Both the position numbers and the translations under genes were made by a program. Positions 31,041 to 33,623 of a stretch of DNA of 33,623 nucleotides are shown piece after piece. Position 1 is the first letter of the stretch; every line of letters begins with the position of its first letter. This DNA is from Candidatus Stoquefichus massiliensis AP9 (GTDB lineage: Bacteria > Bacillota_I > Bacilli_A > Erysipelotrichales > Coprobacillaceae). The notes under the pieces were generated by a model. That model saw only the letters and a program-made list of their open reading frames with translations, did no database searches and was not told where the DNA came from. Where the stretch lies: contig NZ_HG005288.1 in assembly GCF_000455285.1 (NCBI RefSeq), positions 113,147 to 146,769 on the forward strand. The letters run 5' to 3'.

Positions 31041-33245
31041 TTAATCTTTTGCATTTACATTTTCTAATCCATCTTTTTTTAACATACTATAGATAGGTAA
31101 TAATGACAATATAATAAAAATAATAATCATCAATAGTGTTGGTAGAATTTGTTTTAATAATGGAATAAAATCGAAGAAAACATGATATCTTCCATTACCC
31201 ATATACTGCATTAATTTATCTACAAAATGAAAGTAAAAGGCAATCATTAAACCAATTAAAGCAATAAATAATGACTTATAAGCATATATTTTCCAAATTT
31301 CAAATTTCCTTAAACCTAATAACTGATAAGTTCCGATTGTCTGTCGCTGTTTTAAAATTTCATATGATAATTGATACATATAAATAAATCCTGTGATTGA
31401 AAGAAGAGTTAATTGGAAATAAGGAATTTCAGAATAATCAGTTTCAATTAGACTACTGAGTTCTTGTTGAGATATTAATATGCTATCATGACTCTCGTAT
31501 TTTATTGTCATATTTTGTCTTGCGTAAGCAATCATTGCAGCAGTTTTTTTATGAATATCATCAAAAGTTATTTTAACAGATTGATATCTATTCATATGCC
31601 CGTACTTTATAAAATCTTCTTTAGTCATAACGACAAATTCAGAATCCATTATATTTTTTCCAGAGATAGTCATATTTGAAACTTTATATGCTTCATCATT
31701 AATAACAAGTTCGTTATAATCATTATATTGTGAATTCATAATAACCTCTCCCGGTTCAGGTTCAGAAAAAATAAAAAACTCTTCTTTTACATTTTCATCA
31801 TAACAATAAACATTTGCATATTGATCAGTATAATCATGAAGATTAAATGTTCTAAAATATTTAATCTTAGAAGCATAATTCTTAAATACATCAAAATCCC
31901 TCTCATCTACAAAACCATCTTCACTAGAAGTGTATACCATATATATTTCATTACTAGTAGATGGACTCAGTGCTTCCTTTTTTTGAGATTCTAAATAACC
32001 AGTATAGAGATATCTACCAATAATATTCATTAACATTAATGTTGAAATAAAAATCAGAAAAACCTTCACAATCATTTGTTTTTTATTTCCAACAAGTTGT
32101 CTCCATGCAAGATAAAACGGACGCATTTGATGTAATTTCTTGTAACGATAATAGAAAAATTGAAATTCATTTCCTTGAAATGATCCTGTTAGTGCTCTAT
32201 AACAAGCCCCTCTTGCTGGCATAAAATAACTGATTAAAGTCATTAAACAAACAATAAAGATAACTCCTTTAAAATAAGGTAATGCAGACTTTAATGGAAC
32301 AATCATTTCTACTATATTTTGAACAATGAAAATAATAAAGAATGACAGTAAAAATGCGACTATCAATGATAACGTAATCAACAAAATGGATTGTACAAAA
32401 ACAATATAATACAACTGTCTTTTCGTTGCTCCAATTCCTCTTAATAAAGCATAATCATCTTTTCTATTATCAAATGATGCAACTGTCATCCCAGATAAAA
32501 TAATACACCCTACTATAAAAAGAACAAATTGAACCATAATGATCAATGTATTTAACTCACGATTATCCATAAAATGGTCTGAATCAAAAGTTAGTTCAAA
32601 ATTAATATCTTTATAATTGTCTATTTTATCTCCACGATATGTATCTATATAAACAGTATAACTATATTCTGATGTTGGACTTCCAGTAACAACTGAAGTA
32701 TTTCCAGTTTCTTTGATCAGACCAACAACTTTTAATTGTTCTACATGTATAATGTCAAGTTCATCCCGATAAGGAATTTCAATAACGCTATCAAGTTTAT
32801 CCTGATATCCGAAATTTTCCAAAACATGTCTTTTCACAGCAATTTCATTGTCAGTTGTAGGCATTCTTCCTTCTTCAAGTTGTATTGCAATGATAGAAGG
32901 ATCACCTTCAATATAATCAATTGAATCTCCCATCAGAGTATATCCTTGATGTTGAACACAACTATATCTAACATTTGCATTTTTTAAAGGTTTCATCTCT
33001 CCATGAATAGAAATCTGAAGCTGATTTAATTTGTCTGGTTTTATTGAATTGTAAGATATATAATCAAATGTTCCATTTTGTTTTTGAAATTCAAAAATCC
33101 TAGAATTCCCAAATATAGGTGTAAATGATGTTAATAATATACATCCAATAGCAATGAAAGTAATGATTATAAAAGTAATCAAAGTATCTTTTTTATGATT
33201 CTTTAAATCATTCAATGCAAAATGATTTAAGATATTATTTCTCAT
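31041..33245 (-). CDS. FtsX-like ABC transporter permease
   Basis: A 734-residue permease with two FtsX-type blocks. The N-terminal helix (near 20-40) is followed by a large extracytoplasmic domain, three membrane segments around the YALLRGIGATKRQLYYIVFVQ motif, then a second extracytoplasmic domain and a final three-segment block with RQTIGTYQLLGLRKFEIWKIY. This is the layout of MacB/BceB-like permeases for peptides, antimicrobials or lipoproteins. The frame opens at 33305, but the ATG at 33243-33245, preceded by GGGTGA and overlapping the ATPase stop by 11 bases, gives a normal N-terminus ([21 protein letters not shown] without its last residue). It forms one transporter with the ATPase upstream; no two-component system is visible in the window. 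Confidence 0.88.
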   Translation of the reverse strand: MRNNILNHFALNDLKNHKKDTLITFIIITFIAIGCILLTSFTPIFGNSRIFEFQKQNGTFDYISYNSIKPDKLNQLQISIHGEMKPLKNANVRYSCVQHQGYTLMGDSIDYIEGDPSIIAIQLEEGRMPTTDNEIAVKRHVLENFGYQDKLDSVIEIPYRDELDIIHVEQLKVVGLIKETGNTSVVTGSPTSEYSYTVYIDTYRGDKIDNYKDINFELTFDSDHFMDNRELNTLIIMVQFVLFIVGCIILSGMTVASFDNRKDDYALLRGIGATKRQLYYIVFVQSILLITLSLIVAFLLSFFIIFIVQNIVEMIVPLKSALPYFKGVIFIVCLMTLISYFMPARGACYRALTGSFQGNEFQFFYYRYKKLHQMRPFYLAWRQLVGNKKQMIVKVFLIFISTLMLMNIIGRYLYTGYLESQKKEALSPSTSNEIYMVYTSSEDGFVDERDFDVFKNYASKIKYFRTFNLHDYTDQYANVYCYDENVKEEFFIFSEPEPGEVIMNSQYNDYNELVINDEAYKVSNMTISGKNIMDSEFVVMTKEDFIKYGHMNRYQSVKITFDDIHKKTAAMIAYARQNMTIKYESHDSILISQQELSSLIETDYSEIPYFQLTLLSITGFIYMYQLSYEILKQRQTIGTYQLLGLRKFEIWKIYAYKSLFIALIGLMIAFYFHFVDKLMQYMGNGRYHVFFDFIPLLKQILPTLLMIIIFIILSLLPIYSMLKKDGLENVNAKD

Positions 33246-33623
33246 CACTATCACCCACAATTCTGCCATCACAAATCGTAATAATACGATCAGCCTGTGA
33301 TGCAATCATGTCATCGTGAGTCACAAGAATCAGAGTTTGTTTATAGCGTCGTTGTGATAATTTTAATAATTCAACCACTTCTTGTGAACTCTTTGCATCC
33401 AGATTACCTGTTGGTTCATCTGCTAATATAATAGCGGGTTTCATAGCTAATGCTCTTGCTATTGCAACACGCTGTTGTTGTCCACCAGATAGTTCCTTCA
33501 CAAATGCTGTTTTCTTTTCTTTTAAATCCAGCAAATCTAAGAGTTCATCAATATAACTCATATCTTCTTTTAAGCGATCTAAATGAATAGGCAAGACAAT
33601 ATTCTCTATCACATTTAAACTTG
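33235..33623 (-). CDS. ABC transporter ATPase (partial, cut by window end)
   Basis: The C-terminal ~129 residues of a MacB/LolD-type ATPase. [16 protein letters not shown] is the ABC signature, [13 protein letters not shown] the Walker B with D-loop, and LVTHD the switch histidine. The Walker A region lies beyond 33623. The frame is open to the edge, so the GTG at 33610-33612 is internal and not the true start. It is translationally coupled to the FtsX-like permease by an 11-base overlap and should energise it at the inner face of the membrane. Confidence 0.92.
   Translation of the reverse strand, partial: SLNVIENIVLPIHLDRLKEDMSYIDELLDLLDLKEKKTAFVKELSGGQQQRVAIARALAMKPAIILADEPTGNLDAKSSQEVVELLKLSQRRYKQTLILVTHDDMIASQADRIITICDGRIVGDSDEK

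Overview
This is an AT-rich chromosomal window that reads like a gut-associated anaerobic Firmicute, most probably Erysipelotrichia or Coprobacillaceae-like. The assignment is an inference: it rests on low GC, strong AGGAGG ribosome binding sites, an oxygen-sensitive class III ribonucleotide reductase, fermentative L-lactate dehydrogenase, a split B12-dependent methionine synthase and an IS200-type remnant. No rRNA gene or species marker is present. Most genes lie on the minus strand.

Layout. 1-4.4 kb: CmpB-like membrane protein, nrdD-nrdG (anaerobic dNTP synthesis), an HPr-like protein that has lost the phosphorylatable histidine but keeps the regulatory serine, and a rhodanese-fold protein without its catalytic cysteine. 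4.5-6.2 kb: tRNA-Glu and tRNA-Trp, a decayed IS200/IS605 transposase, a C39-like lipoprotein and a short inverted-repeat (MITE-like) segment. 6.2-9.3 kb: a probable 6-phospho-beta-glucosidase tightly followed by a cysteine-rich CCG-domain protein, under a divergent RpiR regulator. 9.4-11.3 kb: a DUF1648 membrane protein and a PadR/membrane-protein pair with a clear operator candidate. 11.4-16.3 kb: a small XRE regulator facing a 63-residue protein and a PfkB sugar kinase, then ldh, then a WYL regulator followed by YoaP-type acetyltransferase and GyrI-like genes. 16.3-19 kb: a lipoprotein divergent from an L,D-transpeptidase. 19-22.4 kb: membrane protein, M18 aminopeptidase and amino acid permease. 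22.6-26.5 kb: polytopic membrane protein, membrane-anchored Mrr-like nuclease, ABC-F protein and a small membrane protein. 26.5-31 kb: methyl-transfer operon metF, separate MetH reactivation protein, metH, and an unlisted 48-residue ORF coupled to metH, followed by a broken gene. 31-33.6 kb: an FtsX-like ABC permease and its ATPase, the latter cut by the window edge.

How the genes fit together. MetF makes 5-methyl-THF, the truncated MetH uses it with cobalamin to methylate homocysteine, and the separate activation protein would reactivate oxidised cobalamin. NrdD/NrdG supply dNTPs without oxygen. The GH1 enzyme, RpiR regulator and HPr-like protein point to PTS-linked sugar metabolism and its control, although no PTS permease is in the window. 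M18 peptidase and the APC permease suggest peptide and amino acid use.

I did not find a CRISPR array, a prophage, a complete insertion sequence or an unmistakable new multi-gene system. The strongest candidates for second looks are the histidine-less HPr, the CCG protein coupled to a glycosidase, and the 48-residue ORF plus broken gene at the end of the metH operon.
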